From Desulfobacteraceae bacterium (GTDB lineage: Bacteria; Desulfobacterota; DSM-4660; Desulfatiglandales; Desulfatiglandaceae), in NCBI GenBank assembly GCA_016783065.1, contig JADHXI010000002.1, positions 1 to 63,982 on the forward strand: a stretch of 63,982 nucleotides of DNA. Direction: 5' to 3'. This document shows, piece by piece, positions 37,384 to 45,895 of this stretch; within the stretch, counting starts at the first letter, position 1, and each line of letters starts with the position of its first letter. The position numbers were made by a program, and so were the translations under genes. Under the pieces are notes generated by a model. It was not told the origin of the DNA, searched no databases, and saw only the letters and a program-made list of their open reading frames with translations.

Positions 37384-38643
37384 ATGAAGAAAAGTATTTT
37401 TCTGAAGATTTTGGTAATTTTTTTGGCTGTGGCATTTTTGGCAGGATTTTCAACTATTGCTGTGGCCAAGAAGATCAAGGTAGGTGGCCTCAATGATACC
37501 ACCGGCGCCACATCGGATGTGGGTAAGGATTATGCTATTGGCATGGCGGAGGCCTTCAAGTACATCAATTCCCAGGGGGGTGTTAACGGAAAGAAGATCA
37601 AGTACGTCTGGTTTGACTATGGTTACCGCATCCCTGAAGCCATCACAAAGTATAAGCTTTTGAAAAGACTCGGAAATATTGCAATTATGGGATGGGGGAC
37701 CGGAGATACTGAGGCCCTTTCACCCACGGTCAATAAGGATAAAATTCCCTATGTGTCCGCTTCCTATTCGGCCCATTTGACCGATCCCAAAAAGACACCC
37801 TATAACCTCTTCTTTTCATCTGACTACTCAACCAATGCACGGTCCGCTATTACCGCCTGGTTTGACAAGAAATGGCCTAAACATAAGGATTTTGGCAAGA
37901 GAAAACCGAGATTTGCCTGTGTTTATATGTTTGCTTCACCTTATGGCAGCGCACCTATCAAGGCCATCAAAGACCAGGCCAAACTCTTAGGTTTTGAAAT
38001 AGGCCCGGATCAGGACGTGTCGCTCTTTGCGATCGATACCAAGAGCCAGGTCATGGCCCTCAAACCGTTCAAGCCCGATCTGCTGTGGCACGGCAACACC
38101 ACCATGTCGGTTGCGGCAACGGTGAGGGATGCCTATGCCCTCGGCCTTGGCACCGACTGGATCATCAATAACTGGGGCTTTGATGAAAACCTGCCTCGCT
38201 TAGCCGGAAAGGCGGCTGAAGGGGTCATGGGGGCCACACCGTGTGCATTTTTCGGGCAGAACTACAAAAATATGGACCTTGTTGTGTCATCAGCCCAGCT
38301 TTATAACCCTGGTGTTCCTGTGGGGAAGCGGCTGATCCGGACTGTTCAGGCATGGGGTGATGCCCTGGTCCTCTGGGAGGCCATGAAAAGGGCCGACAAG
38401 AAAGGCGTAGACCTGACAAAAAAGGGTTGTGGTCCTGCGATTATGAAGGAAGGGTTTGAAACAATGCGCAATTTTGACATAGGTCTCGGCGCTGCACCCA
38501 TCAGTTTTACGGCCACTGATCATCGACCTGCCACTGGTTGTCTTATCCAGGAGTGGAAGGGAGGCAAGTTTCAGACAGTGGAGGCCGTGGATCTGAAGAA
38601 GAGATGGCCTAAACTGTGGGCAACGAAATGGTTAGGATGGTAA
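37384..38643 (+). CDS. Periplasmic substrate-binding protein of the Liv-type transporter
   Basis: 419 residues with a signal peptide (ILVIFLAVAFLAGFSTIAVA, cleaved before KKIKVGG) and a type I periplasmic binding fold: VGGLNDTTGATSDVGKDYA, then INSQGGVNGKKIKYVWFDYG. The LivK/AmiC-like family delivers ligand to LivHM. The 190-bp gap before it, with its own GGGGGGAAAATCT ribosome binding site, would allow higher expression than the permeases. The ligand is unknown; a carboxylic acid is favoured by the neighbouring ligases. Confidence 0.9.
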   Translation: MKKSIFLKILVIFLAVAFLAGFSTIAVAKKIKVGGLNDTTGATSDVGKDYAIGMAEAFKYINSQGGVNGKKIKYVWFDYGYRIPEAITKYKLLKRLGNIAIMGWGTGDTEALSPTVNKDKIPYVSASYSAHLTDPKKTPYNLFFSSDYSTNARSAITAWFDKKWPKHKDFGKRKPRFACVYMFASPYGSAPIKAIKDQAKLLGFEIGPDQDVSLFAIDTKSQVMALKPFKPDLLWHGNTTMSVAATVRDAYALGLGTDWIINNWGFDENLPRLAGKAAEGVMGATPCAFFGQNYKNMDLVVSSAQLYNPGVPVGKRLIRTVQAWGDALVLWEAMKRADKKGVDLTKKGCGPAIMKEGFETMRNFDIGLGAAPISFTATDHRPATGCLIQEWKGGKFQTVEAVDLKKRWPKLWATKWLGW

Positions 38644-38676
38644 GCAACCGAAAACATCACCCCTGGAGGTAGGGTC

Positions 38677-39486
38677 TTGGAGAGATCAGAGGCAATACTG
38701 AAGATAAATAACATTGAGGTCAAGTACCATGAGGTTATCTTAGTGCTCAAGGGCGTTTCCATCGAGGTGCCCAGGGGGGGAATTGTTGCACTGTTAGGGG
38801 CTAATGGCGCCGGCAAGAGCACGACCCTCAAGGCCATTTCCGGCCTTTTAAAGACCGAGGATGGTGAGGTCACGGACGGCGCCATTGAGTATGAAGGGAA
38901 GCGTATCCACCACGAAGGGGCGGCAAAGATCGCCAAGGCGGGGATTATCCAGGTCATCGAGGGCCGGCGTGTGTTTGAGCATCTTACGGTTGAAGAAAAC
39001 CTGAAAGTGGGCGCTCACCTCAGAAAAACCGGTTCTGTGAAGGAAGGCCTTCAGGCGGTCTATCATTATTTCCCAAGGCTTCTTGAGAAACGTAGCGAAA
39101 CCGCCGGTTTTGTGAGCGGCGGTGAACAACAGATGACGGTGGTGGGAAGGGCCTTGATGACCGAGCCCAAACTGGTGCTGCTGGATGAACCTTCCATGGG
39201 TCTGGCGCCCATGTTGATCCATGAAATCTTTAATATCATCATGAAACTCAACAAGGAGGAGAAGATCTCAATCCTCCTTGTTGAACAGAACGCCAAACTG
39301 GCCTTGAGCGTTGCACCGTATGCCTACGTTATGGAGACCGGCAGGATCGTCATGGACGATACCTCGGAGCAACTGAGCCAGAACGAGGATATCAAGGATT
39401 TCTACCTCGGCCTGGGAGACAGGGGTGGAAAGAAGAGTTTTCGAGATGTAAAACACTACAAACGAAGAAAAAGGTGGTTGAGCTAA
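38677..39486 (+). CDS. livF: Liv-type ABC transporter ATPase (LivF)
   Basis: A 269-residue ABC ATPase: Walker A GANGAGKST, signature VSGGEQQMTVVGRALM, and Walker B LVLLDEPSMGLAP, a LivF hallmark. The start is TTG, supported by GGAGG seven bases before it and by the family N-terminus; no ATG is suitably placed. It completes the LivFGHM set. The C-terminus ends in a short basic tail (HYKRRKRW). Confidence 0.9.
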   Translation: MERSEAILKINNIEVKYHEVILVLKGVSIEVPRGGIVALLGANGAGKSTTLKAISGLLKTEDGEVTDGAIEYEGKRIHHEGAAKIAKAGIIQVIEGRRVFEHLTVEENLKVGAHLRKTGSVKEGLQAVYHYFPRLLEKRSETAGFVSGGEQQMTVVGRALMTEPKLVLLDEPSMGLAPMLIHEIFNIIMKLNKEEKISILLVEQNAKLALSVAPYAYVMETGRIVMDDTSEQLSQNEDIKDFYLGLGDRGGKKSFRDVKHYKRRKRWLS

Positions 39487-39583
39487 TAGAGAACAGATTC
39501 CAACTCGTACGGCGGGATTGGGAATTTAGTTCGGTCTTAGTCTTAATGCGGAAATCCGAAATCGAAAAGGGAGGTTCTGAATC

Positions 39584-40180
39584 ATGAAGAAAAAACTGGT
39601 TCTGATGACAGTGCTCATTTTTGGCCTCAGTGTGGCGTTGATCTCCTGCGTCACGACACCGGTCAAGCCAACCAACAAAAATTTTATTGCACCGAAGGTT
39701 ACTCTTGCAGGCTTCGAGGTTCCTCAATATGATGGGTATTGGTATTTTTCAAGTAAGGTGAAACCGACCAAGGGAAAAGCTGGAAACAGGGGTTCGATGC
39801 TACCCTTGAGCTTTCTCTTTAATGTACAAAACGAGAATCCCTATCCAATTTTGTTGAATGGGATGATCTTTACTGTTGTATTTGATAAGGAATTTTCTTT
39901 AGTGACTTACAACAACCAAGATGAATACTGGATTCCGGCCGGTAAGACCGACCAGATAAGGGCGACAACGCTGATCACGGCGCGCTCGGCCCTGCTGAGC
40001 TTGCTGGTTACCGGCGGCTTCAAATTAAAGGCCAAGGGCTGGAGCCCTTGGAAGGCTCTTGAGACTTGGTGGAAGGGTGTGCCGGACGGAACCACGCCTA
40101 TCAACATCACCGAGTGCTCCTTTTCATTTGAGGCAGATGGTGTATCAAAGATCTATCCTTATGAAATCCAAGCGCAATAA
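39584..40180 (+). CDS. Putative lipoprotein, possibly LEA14/WHy-like
   Basis: 198 residues. A lipoprotein signal (LIFGLSVALISC) gives a lipidated cysteine at residue 22. The mature part is rich in beta strands with FLFNVQNENPYPILLNGMIF, the pattern of LEA14/water-stress-hypersensitive-response domains in which an N-P pair sits in a strand. Several Desulfobacterota lipoproteins of this type exist without known function. It is followed by a terminator, and AGGGAGGTTCTGAATC precedes the ATG, so it is the last gene of the Liv operon or separate. Confidence 0.65.
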   Translation: MKKKLVLMTVLIFGLSVALISCVTTPVKPTNKNFIAPKVTLAGFEVPQYDGYWYFSSKVKPTKGKAGNRGSMLPLSFLFNVQNENPYPILLNGMIFTVVFDKEFSLVTYNNQDEYWIPAGKTDQIRATTLITARSALLSLLVTGGFKLKAKGWSPWKALETWWKGVPDGTTPINITECSFSFEADGVSKIYPYEIQAQ

Positions 40181-40196
40181 TTTCTGACCAATCCAG

Positions 40197-40237
40197 GCCC
40201 TTTGTCGCTGTTTTCAAGCGGCAAAGGGCGTTTTTTT
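40197..40237 (+). terminator. Rho-independent terminator after the lipoprotein gene
   Basis: The stem GCCCTTTGTCGCT/AGCGGCAAAGGGC (one G-T pair) is followed by GTTTTTTT. Confidence 0.88.
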
Positions 40238-40248
40238 CGGGGGAAATT

Positions 40249-41772
40249 ATGGGACTCTACGATTTTACTTTCTATGATCTGATAAACCGTAATGCGACCA
40301 ACTATAAGGAGAGGGACGCATGGTTCGAGGTAGATGACGAACGAGCCCTAACCTTTTCTCAGTATAAACAAAAGGTAGATCTGATTGCCTCTGGCTTACG
40401 AAAGGCGGGCATCGAAAAGGGGGATCGTATCGGGGTTTTGGGAAAAAACAGCCTTGAATACTTTTTCTTATATGGTGCTGCGGCCGGTCTTGGGGCGGTC
40501 GTGCTGCCTATCAATTGGCGGCTCTCCCCTGATGAGGTGGCATTCAATCTCAATGACTGCGAGCCCAAGGTCGTGTTTGCAGACCAGGAGTTTCAAGAGA
40601 CCGTTGAGGGGATCAAGGACAAACTTCCATCCGTCAAAAAGTACTTCAACCTGGGTCCGGGAGGAGGTAATTTTTCAGATTTTGGGTCTTTGATGGATCA
40701 TCAGGAGTATTTTGAACCGGAGACGGTATCCACAGACGATGGCTTTGTCATCATCCATACTGCCGCTGTGGCCGGCAGGCCCAGAGGGGCCTTGCTTAGT
40801 CATGGCAATGTCCTGTGTGCCGACATGCATTTTGGCTATTTCTTCAATCTTACCCCTGAGGATACCCATCTAAATATCCTCCCGCTTTTTCACGTGGGCG
40901 GGCTTTTTATGGTCACATCGAGCTTTCATGCAGGGGTCTTGAATGTCAATATGGGAAAATTTGATGCCGAAAAGGCCGTGGAGATGATTGAGGAAAAAAA
41001 GGTATCTATGATGTTCACCTTTGCCCCCATCCTCTCATCCGTCCTTGAGGCACATGAAAAAACAGGCAGAGATATCAGCAGCCTCAAGATCTCGGCCGGA
41101 CTGGATACACCGGAGACCATAGAGAAATACCAACAGATCACAGGTGGCACCTTCTACTCCATGTATGGCCAGACAGAGACCTCGTGTGTGGCCACCTTTT
41201 GTGCCTATGATGAGAGGCCCGGGTCGGCAGGCAAGATGCTTCCTTTATCCGAAGTGAGGCTTTTGGATGATTATGATGACCCGGTCCCTGTGGGAAAAGT
41301 GGGCGAAATAGCCATGAAGGGCCCCATGGTCTTCAAGGGATACTGGAATCTCCCGGATGATAACGCGTATACCTTCAGGGAGGGCTGGCATCATACGGGT
41401 GACCTGGGCCGGTTCGATGAAGACGGGTTTCTATGGTATGCGGGCCGAAAGGCCGAGAAGGAACTGATCAAACCCGGGGGTGAAAATGTCTACCCCGCAG
41501 AGGTTGAAAAGGTCGTGCTTCAGCACCCGGCAGTAGAGAGGACCGTGGTGTTCGGGGTGCCCGACCCCAAATGGAAAGAGGGGATCAAGGCGGTCTGCCG
41601 GATAAAAGAGGGAGAAACCCTGGAACCACAGGCGTTGATAGATTTTGTGGGGGACAGGATCGCCAGATTTAAGAAACCCCAGTATGTGGAATTTATAACC
41701 GATTTTCCTCTCCTCGAAGATGGTGAACCCGACAGGGTCAAGATAAAGGAATTGTACGGGGGAGAGCAATAG
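40249..41772 (+). CDS. AMP-dependent acyl-CoA synthetase with altered ATP motif
   Basis: 507 residues of the acyl-CoA ligase superfamily. Clear are the N-terminal domain, MYGQTETSCVATF, HHTGDLGRFDEDGFLWYAGR and KPGGENVYPAEVEKVVLQHP, and a C-terminal catalytic lysine in EPDRVKIKELYGG. However, the usual TSGTTGxPKG phosphate loop reads IIHTAAVAGRPRGALLSH, so the Ser/Gly/Thr residues that hold ATP are missing. This variant may bind ATP differently or be slow. The gene precedes an acyl-CoA dehydrogenase gene, so a short or cyclic acid is a plausible substrate. Confidence 0.85.
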   Translation: MGLYDFTFYDLINRNATNYKERDAWFEVDDERALTFSQYKQKVDLIASGLRKAGIEKGDRIGVLGKNSLEYFFLYGAAAGLGAVVLPINWRLSPDEVAFNLNDCEPKVVFADQEFQETVEGIKDKLPSVKKYFNLGPGGGNFSDFGSLMDHQEYFEPETVSTDDGFVIIHTAAVAGRPRGALLSHGNVLCADMHFGYFFNLTPEDTHLNILPLFHVGGLFMVTSSFHAGVLNVNMGKFDAEKAVEMIEEKKVSMMFTFAPILSSVLEAHEKTGRDISSLKISAGLDTPETIEKYQQITGGTFYSMYGQTETSCVATFCAYDERPGSAGKMLPLSEVRLLDDYDDPVPVGKVGEIAMKGPMVFKGYWNLPDDNAYTFREGWHHTGDLGRFDEDGFLWYAGRKAEKELIKPGGENVYPAEVEKVVLQHPAVERTVVFGVPDPKWKEGIKAVCRIKEGETLEPQALIDFVGDRIARFKKPQYVEFITDFPLLEDGEPDRVKIKELYGGEQ

Positions 41773-41780
41773 GACGTTCC

Positions 41781-41841
41781 AGGCCCAGTCTCACCTGCTC
41801 TAACGCAAGGCCCTGCCTCTCCAAGGCTGGGCCTTTTTTTT
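41781..41841 (+). terminator. Terminator between the ligase and acyl-CoA dehydrogenase genes
   Basis: AGGCCCAG (41781) pairs with CTGGGCCT (41827), followed by eight T residues. The loop is long (about 38 nt), so it is weaker than the classical type. Confidence 0.65.
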
Positions 41842-41857
41842 AACGAGGACTTTATTC

Positions 41858-43006
41858 ATGTTTCATTTTACCGATGAACAGAAAATGATTCAAGAGATGG
41901 TTGGGAGATTGGGCAGAGATGAAATTGGCCCCCTGGCTGAAAAAGCAGATATATCAGGATATTCGTCGCCCGAAGTCGTCAGGCTCTTGGCTGACAATGG
42001 TCTTTTGAAAATGAGTTTGCCAACGGAATATGGCGGAATTGGCGCCAATCACACCACCATTGCCCTTGTCGTGGAAGAGTTGGCCAAGGTGGACGCCTCA
42101 ACGGCAATGATCGTCTTTGTAAACCAGACGCTCCCTCAGATCCTGGGAGACTGGGGAAACAAAGAACAAAAAGCCCGTTTCTTTGGCCGTATGTCATCTG
42201 GTGACAAGATAAATGCCTTTTCCCTGACAGAGCCAAATTTTGGATCCGAATCTGCCTCTATTCAAACCAGGGCAGTCAGGGAGGGAGAACACTATGTGGT
42301 AAACGGTACCAAAATCTTTGTGTCAAACGGTGACATAGCCGATTTTGTCACCGTCGTTGTGCGTACTGGAGAAGGGGAGAGACACAGAGGTCTCTCAGCC
42401 TTGATCGTGGAGAAGGGGACCAATGGGTTTTCGGTGGGCAAACACGAGAACAAAATGGGTCTCAGGGGTACGAATCTGGCAGAGCTTATATTTGAAGATG
42501 CTATGGTGCCGAAAGAAAACATGGTCGGTGAACCGGGAAAGGGTTGGGATATCCTCATGACAACAGCGGCCGATTTCAGGGCATACGGGCCGGGTGCAAT
42601 GGGTGTGGGGCTGGCACAAGGAGCCCTTGACTACGCAGTGAAGTATGCCAAACAGAGGGTCCAGTTCGGTGTTCCCATTGCCGACCACCAGGCCATTCGA
42701 TTTATGCTGGCAGATATGTGCATCAAAATCGAGGCGGCCAGGAGCCTGCTTTACCGGACTACGATGATGACGGACTCGGGATCTTCCGAGTGGAACATGC
42801 AAAGCCGTCTCACCTCGGGAATCAAGTGTTTTGCCTCGGACGTGGCCATGGGGGTAACCATTGACGCCGTTCAGATCCTGGGAGGTTACGGGGTCATGAA
42901 GGATCATCCCGTGGAAAGGATGATGCGGGATGCCAAGATGATTCAGATCTTTGACGGCAGCAACCAGATACAACGGGTTATTGTAGCCAGGACCCTGTTA
43001 ACCTGA
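41858..43006 (+). CDS. Acyl-CoA dehydrogenase
   Basis: A 382-residue FAD-dependent dehydrogenase with the family blocks LTEPNFGSESASIQTRA, MGLRGTNLAELIFEDAMVP and YAVKYAKQRVQFGVPIADHQ. The C-terminal block is QILGGYGVMKDHPVERMMRD then IFDGSNQIQR. At the position of the usual catalytic glutamate (Y-E-G-T in butyryl-CoA dehydrogenase) there is an aspartate. It transfers electrons to ETF. With the ligase upstream it could start beta-oxidation of a cyclic or branched acid. It starts at ATG 41858 with AACGAGGACTTTATTC upstream. Confidence 0.88.
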   Translation: MFHFTDEQKMIQEMVGRLGRDEIGPLAEKADISGYSSPEVVRLLADNGLLKMSLPTEYGGIGANHTTIALVVEELAKVDASTAMIVFVNQTLPQILGDWGNKEQKARFFGRMSSGDKINAFSLTEPNFGSESASIQTRAVREGEHYVVNGTKIFVSNGDIADFVTVVVRTGEGERHRGLSALIVEKGTNGFSVGKHENKMGLRGTNLAELIFEDAMVPKENMVGEPGKGWDILMTTAADFRAYGPGAMGVGLAQGALDYAVKYAKQRVQFGVPIADHQAIRFMLADMCIKIEAARSLLYRTTMMTDSGSSEWNMQSRLTSGIKCFASDVAMGVTIDAVQILGGYGVMKDHPVERMMRDAKMIQIFDGSNQIQRVIVARTLLT

Positions 43007-43131
43007 ATAGTAGTACGAAGAGGGAAATAGGTATGTCAAGATGAGAAAAGTAGATCATTTTTTAGATCCGAAGCCTCGGAGTAAACTGACAGCAATATAG
43101 GTTCAATATGTAGTATGTAGGAGGTGGGATT

Positions 43132-43791
43132 GTGATCAAACTTTTAGGCATTTGTGGAAGCCGTGTGAAAGAGGGGAACATGGAAGCCCTTCTTCGTGAG
43201 GCCATGACCCATGCGCGAAAACAATCGGACGTGGACGGCGAGGTTATCACACTGTGGGGTAAAGAGATCAACGGCTGTAACCAATGTAATTGGTGTATCA
43301 AGAATCAGTCTGCGGATCAGCCGTGTGCTCAGGATGATGACATGAAGTGGGTCTATCCCAAGTTCCTGGAAGCGGATGGGATCATATTGGCCTCACCGGC
43401 ACATTTTGGGCGTCTTTCGGGATTGATGGCCGATGTGATTGATCGTACAAGGGCCTTTGTGCATGGCAATATTTACAAAATGCCCCTGAAGAACAAGGTG
43501 GGGGGCGCAATGGCCCTATCTTTTTTCAGGGGAGGAGGGATTGAGACGACCCTTTCCAGTATGGACCTATTCTTTCTCTGTCATCAGATGATCGTTGCCA
43601 CCAGCGGGCTGTACCAACTCGGCGCCGGGGCGCACTCGAGCCTCGAAGGCAAAGGCCGATTCCAAAAAGAGCCTCGTCACGTTGTCCTTGAAGACGATTA
43701 CGGTGTCCTTTCGACCGCTATACTGGTCGATCGGATAGTCGAACTTGCCCGGATCGTTTCCGCAGGTCAGAGAGCAATTGAGAAGAGATAA
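43132..43791 (+). CDS. Iron-sulfur flavoprotein (NADPH-dependent FMN reductase fold)
   Basis: 219 residues: a flavodoxin-like fold with an FMN loop CGSRVKEGNMEALLREA and a compact cluster motif CNQCNWCIKNQSADQPC near residues 47-63. That motif is the CX2CX2CX4-7C pattern of archaeal and bacterial Isf proteins, which ligates a [4Fe-4S] cluster. SPAHFGRLSGLMADVIDRTR is the second FMN contact. It probably moves electrons for anaerobic redox enzymes. The start is GTG, with GTAGGAGGTGGGATT in front. Confidence 0.87.
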   Translation: MIKLLGICGSRVKEGNMEALLREAMTHARKQSDVDGEVITLWGKEINGCNQCNWCIKNQSADQPCAQDDDMKWVYPKFLEADGIILASPAHFGRLSGLMADVIDRTRAFVHGNIYKMPLKNKVGGAMALSFFRGGGIETTLSSMDLFFLCHQMIVATSGLYQLGAGAHSSLEGKGRFQKEPRHVVLEDDYGVLSTAILVDRIVELARIVSAGQRAIEKR

Positions 43792-43834
43792 TCAACAGCA
43801 GCATGCGAACCACATCTGAGGCCCCGCCTCCCAC

Positions 43835-44320
43835 CTACCCTTCCATAATCTCCACCTTGATCATCGTGTCACCTTGTTTGACTCCATCCACAACCTCCTG
43901 CCCCCGCGTTACCTTTCCGAAGACAGTGTGTTTACCGTCCAAATGGGGCTGCGGCGAATGCGTGATAAAAAGCTGGCTTCCATTTGTGTTCGGCCCCGCA
44001 TTTGCCATGGAGATTGACCCTGTCTCGTGCTTTAGCGGGTTCCCATCTACCTCATCCTCAAACCGGTAGCCTGGCCCCCCTCGGCCCGTACCTGTCGGGT
44101 CCCCCCCTTGAATCATAAAATCGTCGATTACCCTGTGAAAGGATACCCCGTCATAGAAGCCTTCTCGCGCCAGAAAGACAAAGTTGTTAACCGTCTTGGG
44201 GGCATATTCCGGGTAAAGCTCCAACTCAATGGCCCCCTTCTCGGTCTCTATCATCGCCTGGTATCTCTTTTGCGAATCGATCCGCATTTCTGGTTGATTG
44301 TCCCATTTTTTCCCGGCCAT
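43835..44320 (-). CDS. Cyclophilin-type peptidyl-prolyl isomerase
   Basis: 161 residues, cytosolic (no signal peptide). The active site is visible as [27 protein letters not shown] and [21 protein letters not shown], including the catalytic arginine in FHRV and the Q-F-I block. It speeds cis-trans proline isomerisation. It carries about 20 extra residues before the domain. AAGGAGATCAATCT precedes the ATG. Confidence 0.92.
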   Translation of the reverse strand: MAGKKWDNQPEMRIDSQKRYQAMIETEKGAIELELYPEYAPKTVNNFVFLAREGFYDGVSFHRVIDDFMIQGGDPTGTGRGGPGYRFEDEVDGNPLKHETGSISMANAGPNTNGSQLFITHSPQPHLDGKHTVFGKVTRGQEVVDGVKQGDTMIKVEIMEG

Positions 44321-44445
44321 AGATTGATCTCCTTATCTTTTTTGATTCAATAGACTTATGAAGTTCCGTTTTCGTCAATTCCCAAAAACCCATTATTTTT
44401 ACCCCGTGAAACCTCTTCTTGTTTCACCGGGGCCAGTGTTCTCTC

Positions 44446-44575
44446 CGAGCCGTAGGCTTTACCCTCCGGCCTGGAAGCCCTACGGGCTGGAAGCGGAGCC
44501 GGAGGCCAACATTCCAACATTCCAACATTCCCTCCGGGGCGTAGGCCCTACGGGCCAGAGGCCAATTGGGGTGAG
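44446..44575. repeat. GC-rich palindrome and inverse period-8 array
   Basis: Nested GC palindromes (CTCCGAGCCGTAGGC and its partners, including CCTGGAAGCCCTACGGGC) are followed by CATTCCAA, CATTCCAA, CATTCC and a second palindrome CTCCGGGGCGTAGGCCC. Same family as 26364-26590. Confidence 0.65.
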
Positions 44576-44624
44576 ACCCCTAAGTTCTTACCACACAACA
44601 TTTTATATTGCACTTTATAAATCA

Positions 44625-45890
44625 ATGTCTAGAATTTACACCATGAACACCAGCGTGAACACCAGCGACAAAAAACTCTACATCGCCATGGTGGGCCTTC
44701 CTGCCAGGGGAAAGTCCACCATTGCCAGCAAGCTAAAAGAGAATCTGGCCAAAGACGGCGTAAAAACACGGATTTTTAATAACGGTGATCTGAGGAGAAA
44801 ACTTACAAAGGAAGATACGTCCAGCCCAGGATTTTACGACCCGGAAAACAAACATGGATTGGCCATCAGAGAAAAGATCGCCCTGACGAATATTGCCCGT
44901 GCCAAAGACTTTTTTGGAAAAGGGGGGCAAGTGGCCATTCTAGACGCAACAAACGTCAGTCTCAGGAGGAGGGCAAGAATTGTTCAGCTGTTTACCGACC
45001 AGCCTCTTCTTTTTATCGAATGTATCAACGAGGATAAGGAAATTTTGAAGGCAAGCGTAGAGAAAAAGGTGACCCTTTCGGAATTCAAGCACTTGGCAAG
45101 GGAGGCTGCAATTCAAAGCTTTGGGCAGCGCATCAATTACTACTCTACCATTTATACGCCCCTCAAAGATGAACGGAATTTCCTCAAACTGGATTCCCTG
45201 TACAATAAGATCTCTAAAGAGGAAATCACGGACGATATCCCTTATTACGACCGGATCAGGGATTTTCTGGTTACAGATACGGTTAAGAACCTTTTCCTGG
45301 TCAGGCATGGAGAGACCTATTTCAACCTTCAGAACAGGATCGGCGGGGATTCCCCTCTGACGGAAAATGGGAAAATGCAGGCCAAGGCGTTGGCCCGATT
45401 CTTTAGGCGGAAGGAGATCCCTTTCGTTTTTACCAGCCAGAAGAGGCGGACCATCCGGACGGCAGTTCCCATCAAGAAATTGCAGAAAAACTGCACGATT
45501 ATCCCCCTCAAAGAGTTTAACGAAATCGACAGTGGCGTGTGTGAGTGTATGAGTTATGAAGAGATCAGGGAACAAATGCCCCACGTGTATTTGGCCAGAA
45601 AGGAGGATAAATACCACTACATCTACCCCAAAGGGGAGGGGTATATTTCCATGAAGGAGCGGGTGGACAGGGGAATCAAGAAGGCGATCTATCTGAGCGG
45701 CAACTCCCGGAATATCATGATCATCGGCCACAGGGCCGCAAACAGGATGATCCTTTCACACTTTCTTTTTCGAAGAAAAGAGGATGTTCCGTATATTTAT
45801 GTTCCACAAGACAAATTTTACCATATCGTGGCCACCCAGTACAAAAAGCTCTTCCAGTTAAAGAGGTATGATAACCATCCCCCTGTGTGA
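44625..45890 (+). CDS. 6-phosphofructo-2-kinase/fructose-2,6-bisphosphatase homologue
   Basis: About 421 residues with two domains. The kinase half has the PFK-2 P-loop MVGLPARGKSTI, then FNNGDLRRK, GFYDPEN, FIECINEDKEI and RINYYSTIYTPL. The phosphatase half has LVRHGETYFNLQNRIGGDSP, SQKRRTIRTA, FNEIDSGVCECMSYEEIREQ and KYHYIYPKGEGY, then IIGHRAANRMILSHF. All match the animal and fungal PFKFB enzymes block for block. It should make and degrade fructose-2,6-bisphosphate, a regulator hardly described in bacteria. Two possible ATGs (44625, 44643) both lack a ribosome binding site. A repeat module lies immediately upstream. Confidence 0.88.
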   Translation: MSRIYTMNTSVNTSDKKLYIAMVGLPARGKSTIASKLKENLAKDGVKTRIFNNGDLRRKLTKEDTSSPGFYDPENKHGLAIREKIALTNIARAKDFFGKGGQVAILDATNVSLRRRARIVQLFTDQPLLFIECINEDKEILKASVEKKVTLSEFKHLAREAAIQSFGQRINYYSTIYTPLKDERNFLKLDSLYNKISKEEITDDIPYYDRIRDFLVTDTVKNLFLVRHGETYFNLQNRIGGDSPLTENGKMQAKALARFFRRKEIPFVFTSQKRRTIRTAVPIKKLQKNCTIIPLKEFNEIDSGVCECMSYEEIREQMPHVYLARKEDKYHYIYPKGEGYISMKERVDRGIKKAIYLSGNSRNIMIIGHRAANRMILSHFLFRRKEDVPYIYVPQDKFYHIVATQYKKLFQLKRYDNHPPV

Positions 45891-45895
45891 TATCC

